Of a stretch of 64,000 bases of DNA, positions 63,931 to 64,000 are shown piece after piece. The position numbers and the translations under genes are program-made. Each line of letters opens with the position of its first letter. The first letter of the stretch is position 1. A model generated the notes under the pieces. It did not search any database, was not told where the DNA came from, and worked only from the letters and a program-made list of their open reading frames with translations. This stretch comes from Mycobacterium sp. ACS4054 (GTDB lineage: Bacteria > Actinomycetota > Actinomycetes > Mycobacteriales > Mycobacteriaceae), in the NCBI RefSeq assembly GCF_001667275.1, contig NZ_LZHV01000017.1:124001-188000 (forward strand). The letters run 5' to 3'.

Positions 63931-64000
63931 GCACGGCGTCGTTGCGGCCGGTGCGCGGCGAGCACGTCGGCGTTGGCCAACGACTGGGCCTCCGCGGCCA
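63927..64000 (-). CDS. C-terminal part of a minus-strand gene (partial)
   Basis: Reading in from the right edge, the frame is open from 64000 down to the TAG (complement of 63927-63929) and ends AAEAQSLANADVLAAHRPQRRRA. The Ala/Glu/Arg-rich tail resembles C-terminal helices of soluble enzymes such as enoyl-CoA hydratases, but it is too short to assign. Its stop overlaps the S51 gene's stop, so the genes converge. Confidence 0.5.
   Translation of the reverse strand, partial: AAEAQSLANADVLAAHRPQRRRA

Overview
The window is high-GC actinobacterial DNA and almost certainly a slow-growing Mycobacterium. The evidence is the gene content: a PimC-type mannosyltransferase, an LpqH-like lipoprotein, many F420-dependent LLM oxidoreductases, a Ddn-like protein, mycothiol-type DinB-fold proteins, a P450 and mycobacterial secreted proteins. 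A backbone of genes (sseB, nucleoside phosphorylase, MalY/PatB aminotransferase, haloalkane dehalogenase dhmA/dmbB, a small Rv2302-like protein, htpG) matches, from memory, the M. tuberculosis Rv2291-Rv2302 order. Here that backbone is opened by accessory blocks of about 12 kb (4.1-16.3 kb) and 16 kb (19.3-35.5 kb). The closest species is probably in or near the M. avium complex, but this cannot be proved from the sequence alone.

Layout. 0.2-4.1 kb: pimC, two small envelope genes, sseB and a nucleoside phosphorylase. 4.1-7.3 kb: a tightly overlapping catabolic operon (hydrolase, SDR, LLM oxidoreductase, EthD-like protein). 7.4-16.3 kb: lipoprotein, hydrolase, P450 with a TetR regulator and a clear operator, a micro-membrane protein coupled to an AveC-like membrane protein, and a duplicated LLM/DapB-like dehydrogenase cluster. 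A variant of the TetR operator also lies in front of the duplicated cluster. 16.3-19.3 kb: backbone genes. 19.3-25.5 kb: a divergent aromatic meta-cleavage cluster (dioxygenase, hydrolase and monooxygenase against TetR, acylating aldehyde dehydrogenase and aldolase) around a duplicated operator. 25.5-35.6 kb: CysQ-like phosphatase, thiolase, small membrane proteins, and a metal-transport pair made of an MgtE-N/CBS regulator and an NRAMP variant that lacks the usual manganese/iron-selecting residues. 35.6-47.0 kb: htpG, an acyl-CoA ligase/thioesterase pair, a VIT1-type transporter, a collagen-like secreted protein, methyltransferases, a Ddn-like protein and a YihY protein.

47.0-63.9 kb: a signalling island. 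A STAS anti-anti-sigma factor and a GAF/SpoIIE/HATPase switch protein are divergent from one uninterrupted 13.2-kb gene. Its 4393-residue product joins a BTAD/SARP DNA-binding head, a class III nucleotide cyclase, an AAA/STAND ATPase and a TPR region to 23 tandem NTF2/SnoaL-like modules: one solo module and then 11 A+B pairs with a period of 804-813 bp. An S51-family peptidase gene overlaps its stop codon. This giant gene is the most unusual object in the window.

No tRNA, rRNA, CRISPR array, transposase or integrase was seen. No stretch longer than 300 bases lacks a gene; the largest gaps (30641-30926, 14986-15222, 41770-41976) are divergent or promoter-sized.
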